64,000 nucleotides of DNA, taken from positions 186,001-250,000 of the forward strand of contig JAHDQN010000020.1 in assembly GCA_018433775.1 (NCBI GenBank), read 5' to 3'. The notes below the pieces were generated by a model. The model saw only the letters and a list, made by a program, of their open reading frames with translations. It made no database searches and was not told where the DNA came from. Below, one piece after another: positions 16,545 through 24,785 of this stretch; positions within the stretch are counted from its first letter, which is position 1; each line of letters begins with the position of its first letter. Origin of the DNA: Deltaproteobacteria bacterium. Its GTDB lineage: Bacteria > Desulfobacterota > Desulfomonilia > UBA1062. The translations under genes were made by a program, and so were the position numbers.

Positions 16545-18131
16545 CTATTTTCCGGAGGACAAGCCCATCTCATCCAGAAGTGCGCGGTACTTGGGCGCAC
16601 CGGTCACCGGCTCGCCGAGATATTCGAGATGCCCCCACGATCCGTACCGCGTCTGTTGTGCGGATACCAGGACAAAGGCCATGAAGAGATCCACGTTCAT
16701 TTCCCTCAAGGAAGAGAGCATCTCCCGGTATGACCGGTACATCTCAGGGGTTTTCTGGGCGCCCCAGAGAGCCCCGAGGTACTCGGGCGCGGCTCCCGGG
16801 GGAGAGGGGGTGAGGGATTGCCCGGCCTCGTAGGTGACATACCTGACGCCCGCGCGCGACGCGAGCCTGGCGTGCGCTCTGAGGGCGGGGATCTCCACAG
16901 CCCGCATGTGCTCGGATACGCATCTCATGACATCGAGCGCCGTGGCCTTGTTCCCCAGGGCCTTAAGCGTCTCGTGACCCTTGGCCCCCAAACCGAAATA
17001 GCCGGTGGTGGCAAGGGCGTCCATGCCGGCGGGCCCAAGGAAATCGACGATCTCCTCCATGACCCGGGGGTTTGCCTGCTGTCCGGATGCGACCCGGACG
17101 ACGCGGGCCTTTTCGTCCCCGAACTCGTCCTGCCAGAGGGCGAAGACCTTTCCCGCCCTGGCCGCGTATTTCCGGGCGTGCGACAGGGCGGGGTCCCCGT
17201 GGCTCTCCACCCAGGCATACTGGCGGAACATCCGGTTCCAGACCTCGTTGGAGTACTCGACATAAACCTTGCGCCCCGGGTGGAGCCTGTCCCTCACCAG
17301 GCGGGCGAAACGCCTGACATAGTCATCACTCGCCTGATGCGGAATGCAGAACCAGGGATCGGCGCCGAGCAGGTTGCACAGGTCGATCATGTGCTCGATG
17401 GCCACTCCCCGCCTGCCCGCCTGGGTGTGAGCGGAAGGAGTGGTCCTCCGGTCCCAGTCCCGCACGCAGGAGTCGTTGGTGCGATGCCACTCCATGAACC
17501 GAATGACCTTGAAAGTATCGAGCCTTTTCACGAAGGCGGGATTGAAGGTCTGCGATCCGCCTCTCTCCTCGAAACCCGGCATGAACACGCGGATGTTCCT
17601 CACGTGGTCGCCCCTTTCCGAGCGGAGAATCTTCATGAGGATGCCGGCGGAAGTGGGCGTGACATCGAGCTCGATGCGGCCCGGCCTGCCGGAGCGCATC
17701 CGTGCGTCGAGCGAAAATCCGATCTCACCCTGGCCGTCGTAGAGGCAGACATATCTGCCCGCGGGGTAGCGGCCGTCACCGGTCCTGCACATGAGCGCGG
17801 CCACGGCCTGCGGGGCCTCGGCCCCCTCGACCTCTACCGGCAGGATCAGCGGATACCCGTCCCCATCCAGGGAGATGTGCTCCAGCATGCCCGTATCCCA
17901 GGGGTTCCTGCCTCCGGGAACGTCGCGGCTGTTCTGGGTGATCCAGGGCATGCTTGCCTTGGCCACGTCCACGAAGGGGAGCTCGCGGCTCCAGTAGGTG
18001 ACCGCCGAGAGGTTCATGCCGATGGTGAATTCTCCCGGTTCGGGGCGAACGCCGGCACCCGAACGGTCGGCCAGGAGAAAAAAGGCGGCGCCCAAGAACA
18101 CGGCAATGAGGGCGAACAGGGCGCGCTTCAT
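16545..18131 (-). CDS. Secreted or membrane-anchored clan GH-A-like glycosidase
   Basis: 528 residues from the ATG at 18131, which directly precedes the signal segment RALFALIAVFLGAAFFLLA; an upstream in-frame start at 18197 would put 22 extra residues ahead of the signal. The sequence VYVEYSNEVWN gives an Asn-Glu pair (Glu about 296), as in the acid/base of clan GH-A barrels. YVTYEAGQS gives a possible nucleophile Glu (about 435). The Cys in the LMCRTG and DLCNLLG stretches are not obviously paired. It is the only gene on the minus strand within the EPS block and may trim or release the polysaccharide. The family number is not assigned. Confidence 0.65.
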   Translation of the reverse strand: MKRALFALIAVFLGAAFFLLADRSGAGVRPEPGEFTIGMNLSAVTYWSRELPFVDVAKASMPWITQNSRDVPGGRNPWDTGMLEHISLDGDGYPLILPVEVEGAEAPQAVAALMCRTGDGRYPAGRYVCLYDGQGEIGFSLDARMRSGRPGRIELDVTPTSAGILMKILRSERGDHVRNIRVFMPGFEERGGSQTFNPAFVKRLDTFKVIRFMEWHRTNDSCVRDWDRRTTPSAHTQAGRRGVAIEHMIDLCNLLGADPWFCIPHQASDDYVRRFARLVRDRLHPGRKVYVEYSNEVWNRMFRQYAWVESHGDPALSHARKYAARAGKVFALWQDEFGDEKARVVRVASGQQANPRVMEEIVDFLGPAGMDALATTGYFGLGAKGHETLKALGNKATALDVMRCVSEHMRAVEIPALRAHARLASRAGVRYVTYEAGQSLTPSPPGAAPEYLGALWGAQKTPEMYRSYREMLSSLREMNVDLFMAFVLVSAQQTRYGSWGHLEYLGEPVTGAPKYRALLDEMGLSSGK

Positions 18132-18263
18132 CCGCCTCTTCCGCCCGTATCCGTCTCTTCCGCACGGCCCATGGCGCATCGAATCATTGAGGATCATTGG
18201 TAAAATGTATACGGGAAAACCGAAACCCCCACAAGCGCTATCCGCTCAAAGGACTGACCCCTC

Positions 18264-19778
18264 ATGAGGCCGGGCGCCCTCACAACGGCCCGGAAGGCGC
18301 TCTCCTCCCTGGCCAACCTGATCGTCAGGCCCCAGGCCCATTCCTTGAAGCTCCAGAGCATCCGGGCGGCCCTGTGGACCGTTCTGGAAAAGGGCACGGG
18401 CCACCTGATGCGGATGGCCGGGAGTCTCATCCTCACGCGGATTCTCTTTCCCGAGGCATTCGGGTTCATGGCCGCGGCCCAGGTCATCCTCGTGATGATC
18501 CAGCTCGTCACCGATGTCGGCATCCGGATCTCCATCATCCAGAACCCAAAAGGCGCGCAGGAAGAATTTCTGGACACGGCGTGGGTCATCTCCACCATTC
18601 GGGGTGCTCTCCTCTCGCTCGCGCTTGCAGCCATGGCCTACCCCCTGTCACTCTACTACGGGCAGCCCGAGATGACGGGGATTTTCCTGGTCCTGTCGCT
18701 GAGCCCCCTGCTCCTGGGTATGGAGAATCCGGCGCTCACGCTGACCATCCGGAAGTTTAGGGTGGAGAAAAAGGTCGCCCTGGAGCTCGGGTCGCAGGCC
18801 CTCGGGCTTGTCAGCTCGATCGTCCTGGCCCTCATCCTCCGGTCGGTGTATGCCCTTGCCTTCGGCAACGTGCTCGCGGTGCTCTACCGGCTGGCAGGCT
18901 CGTTCATCGCGGTGCCCTACCGGCCCAGGCTGAGATTTCACCGGGCATTCGGCCGCGAGATCCTGCGCTTTGGCTCCTTTATCTTTGCCAACTCCCTCAT
19001 CTATTTCCTTGCCATGAACGCGGACATCCTCATGATCGGCAAGGTGCTTCCCATGAAGGACCTGGGCATCTACAGCATCGGGCGCAACATCGGCATGCTG
19101 ATCTGGATGGTGTGCCATCAGATATTTCTCCAGTCCTATCTGCCGGCGGTCAGCTCCGCACAGCACGACATCCCCCGGGTGGCGCGCATGTACGGACGAT
19201 CGATAACCCTGATGCTCGCCCTGACCATTCCAGCCTCCATGATGCTCGCCCTCTTTTCCCGGGACGTGATCGCGCTGCTCTACGATCCACGCTACGCAGA
19301 TGCCTGCATCTCCCTGTTCTGGTTCAGCCTCAGCGGGATCATGCTCGTGGTTGCGGCGATCAACAGCAACACCTTCCTGGCGCTCGGCAAGCCAAAGTAC
19401 GAGACCCTCTCCATGGCGGCCGGGTTCCTGGCCGTCTGTCTACTGGTACCCGCGGGCGCGAGGCATTACGGCCTCACCGGGGCCGCCGCGGGCGTGTTCG
19501 TTTCGGTGCTGGTCATCGTTGCGGCCGAGACCGCCTGTCTTTTCCGCGCCATCCGGTTTCCCCTCGCGCGGGTCCTCTTTCCCTGGGGCCGGATTGTTCT
19601 CACCTGCTCGGCCATATCGTGCCTGTACATCCTGCTTCGTCCCGCCCTCACCGGTGTGGGACCCTGGAATCTCCCCTTCATGGCCGTGATGCTGGTCCTC
19701 GCGTTCGCGGTCTCCGGATGCACCTGTCTTATCCGCGAAAAGGCCGGATACCCGGCGGCCGGGGTGCCCGAGCTGTGA
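18264..19778 (+). CDS. Oligosaccharide flippase (Wzx-like, MOP superfamily)
   Basis: 504 residues with about 12-14 hydrophobic segments. The opening ALWTVLEKGTGHLMRMAGSLILTRILFPEAFGFMA is characteristic of Wzx/RfbX-type flippases, as is NADILMIGKVLPMKDLGIYSIG in the second half. It would move undecaprenyl-linked repeat units to the periplasm for the Wzy-like polymerase encoded at 15035. An AAAGGA element lies about 14 bases before the ATG. The next gene overlaps its stop by four bases (GTGA), so translation is coupled. Confidence 0.9.
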   Translation: MRPGALTTARKALSSLANLIVRPQAHSLKLQSIRAALWTVLEKGTGHLMRMAGSLILTRILFPEAFGFMAAAQVILVMIQLVTDVGIRISIIQNPKGAQEEFLDTAWVISTIRGALLSLALAAMAYPLSLYYGQPEMTGIFLVLSLSPLLLGMENPALTLTIRKFRVEKKVALELGSQALGLVSSIVLALILRSVYALAFGNVLAVLYRLAGSFIAVPYRPRLRFHRAFGREILRFGSFIFANSLIYFLAMNADILMIGKVLPMKDLGIYSIGRNIGMLIWMVCHQIFLQSYLPAVSSAQHDIPRVARMYGRSITLMLALTIPASMMLALFSRDVIALLYDPRYADACISLFWFSLSGIMLVVAAINSNTFLALGKPKYETLSMAAGFLAVCLLVPAGARHYGLTGAAAGVFVSVLVIVAAETACLFRAIRFPLARVLFPWGRIVLTCSAISCLYILLRPALTGVGPWNLPFMAVMLVLAFAVSGCTCLIREKAGYPAAGVPEL

Positions 19779-20359
19779 GAAGGCTCGTGCTGACCGTGGC
19801 AATCGCTCTTCTGGCGCCTTTTTCGCGCGTCATGACGCCCCTTGTATCCGGCATGGCCCGGATCTGGCACCGCGCGCGCCTGAAGGCCTTTCTGACGGAC
19901 GTGGACGTCAGCGTGCAGTGCGACGGCCGCGTCCTCATCGGCGGCACGCACGACATCCGGATCGGCAAAGGATGCCGGCTGGGCAGGGACATCGAGCTCA
20001 GCACCGAGGGAGAGGGCCGTATCCGCCTGGGCGATGAGGTCAGGATCAACCGGGGATGCACCCTGGTCTCCTATGCCCGGATCACCGTCGGTGACTTCAC
20101 CATCATCGGCGAGTACGTGTCGATCCGGGACGCGAACCACGGAACCGGCACGGATGAGCCCATGCGCTATCAGGAGCACACCGCATCGCCCATCCTCATC
20201 GGCAGAGACGTATGGATCGGCCGCGGGTGCTGCATCCTGCCCGGGACCACCATCGGCGAGGGTTCCGTGATCGGGGCCAACAGTGTGGTGACGTCGGATA
20301 TCCCCCCCTACTCCATCGCGGCGGGCTCACCCGCGCGGGTCGTGAAGAAGAGAAAATGA
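19775..20359 (+). CDS. Hexapeptide-repeat acyltransferase (WcaF/maltose acetyltransferase-like)
   Basis: 194 residues from GTG 19775, overlapping the flippase stop. After a hydrophobic N-terminus (about 4-20) it has left-handed beta-helix repeats: IRIGKGCRLG, IRLGDEVRIN, ITVGDFTIIG, ILIGRDVWIGRGCCILPGTTIGEGSVIGANSVV. DANHG gives the conserved catalytic His. It probably O-acetylates a sugar of the polysaccharide using acetyl-CoA. The N-terminal hydrophobic stretch suggests membrane association, which is less usual for soluble family members. Confidence 0.85.
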   Translation: MRRLVLTVAIALLAPFSRVMTPLVSGMARIWHRARLKAFLTDVDVSVQCDGRVLIGGTHDIRIGKGCRLGRDIELSTEGEGRIRLGDEVRINRGCTLVSYARITVGDFTIIGEYVSIRDANHGTGTDEPMRYQEHTASPILIGRDVWIGRGCCILPGTTIGEGSVIGANSVVTSDIPPYSIAAGSPARVVKKRK

Positions 20360-21615
20360 GCAGCCGATCCAAAAACAGAACCGCAGACAGGAAGCTGACC
20401 ATCGCCTACCTGGCGCCCGAGCTCCCGGCCCTGTCCGCGACCTTCGTATACCAGGAGATCCTGGAACTCCAGCGAAACGGGGTGAGCGTGGTTCCCATCT
20501 CCGTGCACCTGCCCGGGTTGAGGGCACAAGAGGACGAGGTGCGGGAGCTCGCCGGAAAGACCCGGTATCTCTACCGGCTCCCCCGGCGGACCCTTCTCGC
20601 CAATGCCCTGGTGACCGCGATCACCAGGCCGGGGAAGTTCATCGCCGCGCTCACCGCGCTGATCGGGGACGTCTTCCGCGTGGGCACATTCAGCCGCACG
20701 GCTGCCGGGCTCGTGTTCCGGTTCCTGGCTGCCTCGACCGTGGCGCGCGTCCTTGTCAAAACAGGCTGCAGCCACATCCACGCCCATTTCGCCCATGTCC
20801 CTGCCGACATCGCCATGTATGCGTCCCTGCTCTCGGGCGTGCCGTACAGCTTTACCGCCCATGCCAACGACATCTTTGTGCATGCCTGGCTCCTGGAGCA
20901 CAAGGTGAGGAGGTCTGCCTTCACGGTGACCATCTCCGCGTTCAATCGCGCGCATCTCACGTCGCAGGGCGCGCCGCCTGAAAAGATCCACGTGGTGCAC
21001 TGCGGCGTGGACGCAAAGGCGTTTGCCCATCGCAAACCCCGGGAGCTTCACCGGCCCGTCCGTCTCGGATCGCTGGGGCGGATAGTGGAGAAGAAGGGGT
21101 TCGACACCCTGATCCGCGCGTGCAGGGTTCTGAAGGACTCCGGCACCCCCTTCACCCTGGAGCTTGCAGGCGACGGCCCCCTGAAGCAGGATCTTCTTAC
21201 CCTGACCCGTTCGCTGGGATTGACCGGGAAGATCGGGTTCATCGGCCCCCTCCCGCACGACAGGGTCCCGGGGTGGCTCGACGGGCTCGACATCTTTGTC
21301 CTTGCCTGCAGAAAAGACCGGGAGGGTGACATGGACGGGATCCCCGTGGTGCTCATGGAGGCCATGCTCTCGGGCGTCCCTGTGGTGTCCACCCGGCTCA
21401 CGGGCATCCCCGAGCTCATCGAGGACAGGGTGAGCGGATACCTCGTCGCCCCGGAAGATCCTCGACACCTTGCATCGGTCATTGAAGAGGTCATCGGAGA
21501 CGATCGCCTGCGCGAGCAGATCACCCGGCAGGCAGTGGAAAAGATCGGGCAAGAGTTCGATCTTGCCCGCAACGCCCGGATGCTCGCCTCACTGTTCAAG
21601 GGGAACCAGCCATGA
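20356..21615 (+). CDS. Glycosyltransferase family 4
   Basis: 419 residues; ATG 20356 overlaps the acyltransferase stop (ATGA). The N-terminal Rossmann half opens with LTIAYLAPELPALSATFVYQEI and has HIHAHFAHVPADIA. The C-terminal half has the GT4 set: GSLGRIVEKKGFDTLI, LAGDGPLK, IGFIGPLPHDRV, and the EAMLSGVPVVSTRLTGIPELI donor site with its Glu residues. This is the colanic acid/EPS WcaL-like branch of GT4. The donor sugar is unknown. Confidence 0.9.
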   Translation: MSSRSKNRTADRKLTIAYLAPELPALSATFVYQEILELQRNGVSVVPISVHLPGLRAQEDEVRELAGKTRYLYRLPRRTLLANALVTAITRPGKFIAALTALIGDVFRVGTFSRTAAGLVFRFLAASTVARVLVKTGCSHIHAHFAHVPADIAMYASLLSGVPYSFTAHANDIFVHAWLLEHKVRRSAFTVTISAFNRAHLTSQGAPPEKIHVVHCGVDAKAFAHRKPRELHRPVRLGSLGRIVEKKGFDTLIRACRVLKDSGTPFTLELAGDGPLKQDLLTLTRSLGLTGKIGFIGPLPHDRVPGWLDGLDIFVLACRKDREGDMDGIPVVLMEAMLSGVPVVSTRLTGIPELIEDRVSGYLVAPEDPRHLASVIEEVIGDDRLREQITRQAVEKIGQEFDLARNARMLASLFKGNQP

Positions 21616-22523
21616 ATGAGAAGTCGCCCGGATACATCATCATCTCACCGGTCCGCAACGAAGAACGCTACCTGCCGCTCGCGATCGAGAGCGTCCTGAA
21701 CCAGAGCATAGGCCCGCTCGAATACATCCTGGTGGACGACGGCTCCACGGACCGGACCGGAGAGATCATCCGCGAGGCAGCGCTCAAGGACCCCAGGATC
21801 CGGTATGTCAGGCGGGAGGACCGGGGCGAGAGAAGGGTGGGACCGGGCGTGGTCGAGGCCTTCTACGACGGGTACCGGGCAATACGATCGAGCCGCTGCG
21901 ACTTCATCTGCAAGATGGACGGCGACCTCACCATCGGGCCCCGGTACTTCGAGACCCTCTTCGAGAAATTCAGCCGGGACCCGTACCTCGGGGCTGCAAG
22001 CGGCAAGCTCTTCCTCAGGCTCGAAGGCGGAGGACTCGTGGAGGAGCGCATCACGGACGAGAGCGTGCTGGGGGGGATGCTCTGTTTGACGAAACCGTGC
22101 TTTGAGGCCATCGGCGGCTTCGTGCCGCAGGTCATGTGGGACGGGATCACCTTTCACCGCTGCCGGATGGAAGGCTTCCGGACCAGGAGCTTTCCGGACG
22201 CCGAGCTGATGATCACGGACCACCGGATCATGGGGTCCTCGCACAAAACCATCTTTCACGGGCGGATCAGGTGGGGCTGGGGCCAGTACTTCATGGGCAC
22301 CCACCCCTTGTATATGATGGCGGTGAGCGCCTACCGCATGATGGAGCGGCCCTTTCTCATCGGGGGGATGCTGATCTTCTGCGGATTTCTCAAAGGCTGG
22401 ATCACGAAGACCGGGAGGTACGAGCATCCCGGGTTCAGAGCGTCGCTTCGCGCCTGGCAGATGGAACGGCTCGGGCTTGGCAGGAGAAAAGAGATCATCC
22501 CCCCTGCTCCTTACCAGGAATGA
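21612..22523 (+). CDS. Glycosyltransferase family 2
   Basis: 303 residues; ATG 21612 overlaps the GT4 stop by four bases. IISPVRNEERYLPLAIESVLNQ, VDDGSTDRTGEI and the MDGDL metal motif are the GT-A fold hallmarks. Two hydrophobic stretches near the C-terminus (PFLIGGMLIFCGFLKGW) suggest membrane binding. It lies in the translationally coupled flippase-acyltransferase-GT4-GT2 run. The sugar is not predictable. Confidence 0.88.
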   Translation: MNEKSPGYIIISPVRNEERYLPLAIESVLNQSIGPLEYILVDDGSTDRTGEIIREAALKDPRIRYVRREDRGERRVGPGVVEAFYDGYRAIRSSRCDFICKMDGDLTIGPRYFETLFEKFSRDPYLGAASGKLFLRLEGGGLVEERITDESVLGGMLCLTKPCFEAIGGFVPQVMWDGITFHRCRMEGFRTRSFPDAELMITDHRIMGSSHKTIFHGRIRWGWGQYFMGTHPLYMMAVSAYRMMERPFLIGGMLIFCGFLKGWITKTGRYEHPGFRASLRAWQMERLGLGRRKEIIPPAPYQE

Positions 22524-22619
22524 ACCATCCCATGAGCAGGATGAAAGGGTATCAGGGCATCACGAGTTGGATAAGACCGTTCACAGCAAGCTAGAAAGGG
22601 TACCGATCCCCAAGAGAGC

Positions 22620-23651
22620 ATGAAGACAGTGCATGGCATACATACAGCGGGTGGTGCGCCGGATGAGGACTCCGGCTCAACCGGCATCGACCTCTCCATT
22701 ATCGTAGTGTCCTTCAACACCCGGGAGACGACGAGGACGTGTTTGAAAAAGATTCAGGAGTGCGATCCCGCCCTGTCATGGGAGGTCATTGTCGTGGACA
22801 ATGCATCGGATGACGGCTCCGCCCGGATGGTGGAGCAGGAGTTCCCCCGGGTCAGGCTCATCCATCTTCCGGTGAACAGGGGGTTCGCGGGCGGAAACAA
22901 CGCGGGTATCCGCGAGGCCTCCGGGCGCTATGTCCTGCTGCTGAATTCCGACGCCTTCATTGGGCCCGGGGTGCTGGAATCGACCATTGCCTTCATGGAC
23001 GGCCACCCCGAGGCCGGGGTCCTGGGGTGCAGGCTCACGAACCCGGACGGCTCGATGCAGGCATCGGCCCGGATGCTTCCGAGCCCCCTGAACAAGCTCC
23101 TCGTGATGACCGGGCTGGCCGCCCGCTATCCCTCCTCACGGTTCTTCGGCCGGGTGGACTTCTCCTGGTGGGACCATGCGCATCCCCTGGAGGTGGGGTG
23201 GGTCGTGGGGGCCTACTTCCTGATCCGCAGGGAGGTGTTCGACGACACCGGGCTCCTCGACGAGCGGTATTTCCTCTATTTCGAGGAGATCGACTTCTGC
23301 AGGGCCGCGCAGAAAGCAGGATGGAGCGTGGTCTTCTACCCCCACGCGCAGGTGGTCCACCTCGGGGGGCAGAGCGCCGCGCAGACGCGCGGCAGGATAT
23401 CCACGCAGGGAAGACAGATGGTCACACAGCGGGTCAGGAGCGAGCTCAGATACTACCGGAAATGGCACGGGCTGTCGTGGGTGATCCTCTCCGCGCTCAC
23501 GGAGATTCTCTGGAGGCTGCTGGTGTTTGCCCGGAATGTTCCGTCCCGGTCCGAAAGCGCGGGATCGAAGAGGCGGGAGGCCCTCTCCGGCGCCTGCATC
23601 ATGGCGTCCATTCTGGTCAGGGACCGGTTCGGCAAGGGAGAAAGGGTATGA
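22620..23651 (+). CDS. Glycosyltransferase family 2 (rhamnosyltransferase-like)
   Basis: 343 residues. DLSIIVVSFNTRE, VVDNASDDGSARM, NRGFAGGNNAGI, LLLNSDAF and the later FLYFEEIDFCRAAQKAGW are the pattern of WbbL-like rhamnosyltransferases. It shares this architecture with the GT2 half of the fusion at 4581-6281. A 96-base gap separates it from the previous gene and an AAGAGA element precedes the ATG. The next gene overlaps its stop (ATGA). Confidence 0.9.
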   Translation: MKTVHGIHTAGGAPDEDSGSTGIDLSIIVVSFNTRETTRTCLKKIQECDPALSWEVIVVDNASDDGSARMVEQEFPRVRLIHLPVNRGFAGGNNAGIREASGRYVLLLNSDAFIGPGVLESTIAFMDGHPEAGVLGCRLTNPDGSMQASARMLPSPLNKLLVMTGLAARYPSSRFFGRVDFSWWDHAHPLEVGWVVGAYFLIRREVFDDTGLLDERYFLYFEEIDFCRAAQKAGWSVVFYPHAQVVHLGGQSAAQTRGRISTQGRQMVTQRVRSELRYYRKWHGLSWVILSALTEILWRLLVFARNVPSRSESAGSKRREALSGACIMASILVRDRFGKGERV

Positions 23652-24766
23652 TCGACCGCACCGGGTATCCCCGGGCCGCTCACGGCAGGACCCGCATTCC
23701 GGGCGGGCCTGATCTCCAGCGCATCAGCGTGGTGATCATCGGGCTCGACGTCCAGCGGTGCCTGGGCGAGTGCATTGCCTCGGTGCTCGCCGCCGATTAT
23801 CCGCAGGAATGCATCGAGATCATCTATGTGGACGGCGGGTCCATGGACATGAGCGTGGAGATAGCGAGGAGCTACGGCAGGGTGCAGGTCATCGAGCTTC
23901 AGGACCCGCATCCGACCCCGGGCAAAGGCCGCAATGCGGGAATGGCTGCAGCGGGCTTCCCGGTCATCCAGTTTCTGGACGCAGACACCCTGCTCGAGCC
24001 GGGATGGTTCCGCGCCGCGCTTCCCCATCTCCGGGGAAAGACGGCAGCCGTTGCGGGCAGGGTGTGTGAGCGATATCCCGGGAAGAACGTCTACCACCTC
24101 ATCGGCAACATGGAATGGGGCATATCCGCAGGCAAAAACGGGCACCTGTTCACCGAAGGCCCGGTCGGGGTATTCGGCGGCATGGTGCTCGTGCGAAAGG
24201 ACGCGATCGAGCAGGCCGGGGGTTATGACGGGTCTCTCGTGGCCGGAGAGGACCCCGATCTCAGCTACCGTCTGCGCAGGCAGGGATGGGTCATATACCG
24301 GACGACCGCGGACATGGCGGTGCACGACCTGAACATGACCACCTTCCGCCAGTATGCCAGGCGGGCGTTCCGCAGCGGTCACGCCTATGCCCAGGTCGGG
24401 CTGCGGTACGGGCGGGAGAGCGAGCGTTTCTTCCTGAGGCCTCTGCTCCGCATTTGCATGAGCGCCCTGGCCCCTGCGGCCGCCCTCGCCCTGGGGGCGG
24501 TCCTGAAAAGGTATAGGGCGGCGGCCGTCGTGGCAGGCCTGCTGGCCGGAAGGCCCTTCTTGAGAATATCCCGCTTCATGGGTTCGCCCCGGGACCTCCC
24601 CGCGGCGGCCCTGTACTGCGCGCACCTCGCTTTCGCCGTATATCCCCAGTTCCTCGGGGTATTGAGGTATCTGCTGACCACCGTCACCGGAGCACCCCTG
24701 CAGAACCGGGGGTACCAGGCCGGCGGGAACGCGGACAAGGGCGATCCGCGGCCGGGGAGCCGCTGA
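23648..24766 (+). CDS. Glycosyltransferase family 2 with C-terminal membrane segments
   Basis: 372 residues; ATG 23648 overlaps the previous stop. ISVVIIGLDVQRCLGECIASVL, VDGGSMDMSVEI, GKGRNAGMAAA, the FLDADTLLE metal motif and AGEDPDLSYRLRRQGW are clear GT2 features. After about 270 there are hydrophobic stretches (LAPAAALALGAVL, AAAVVAGLLAGRPF) that may anchor it. It is the last transferase of the EPS run before the asparagine-synthase-like gene. Confidence 0.88.
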   Translation: MIDRTGYPRAAHGRTRIPGGPDLQRISVVIIGLDVQRCLGECIASVLAADYPQECIEIIYVDGGSMDMSVEIARSYGRVQVIELQDPHPTPGKGRNAGMAAAGFPVIQFLDADTLLEPGWFRAALPHLRGKTAAVAGRVCERYPGKNVYHLIGNMEWGISAGKNGHLFTEGPVGVFGGMVLVRKDAIEQAGGYDGSLVAGEDPDLSYRLRRQGWVIYRTTADMAVHDLNMTTFRQYARRAFRSGHAYAQVGLRYGRESERFFLRPLLRICMSALAPAAALALGAVLKRYRAAAVVAGLLAGRPFLRISRFMGSPRDLPAAALYCAHLAFAVYPQFLGVLRYLLTTVTGAPLQNRGYQAGGNADKGDPRPGSR

Positions 24767-24785
24767 AGGGGAGGAGAGAAAAGGC

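Noticed and set aside
16818-18203. 461-codon plus-strand frame
   Set aside because: Antisense to the GH-A-like gene, which has a signal peptide and catalytic motifs; the plus frame has none.
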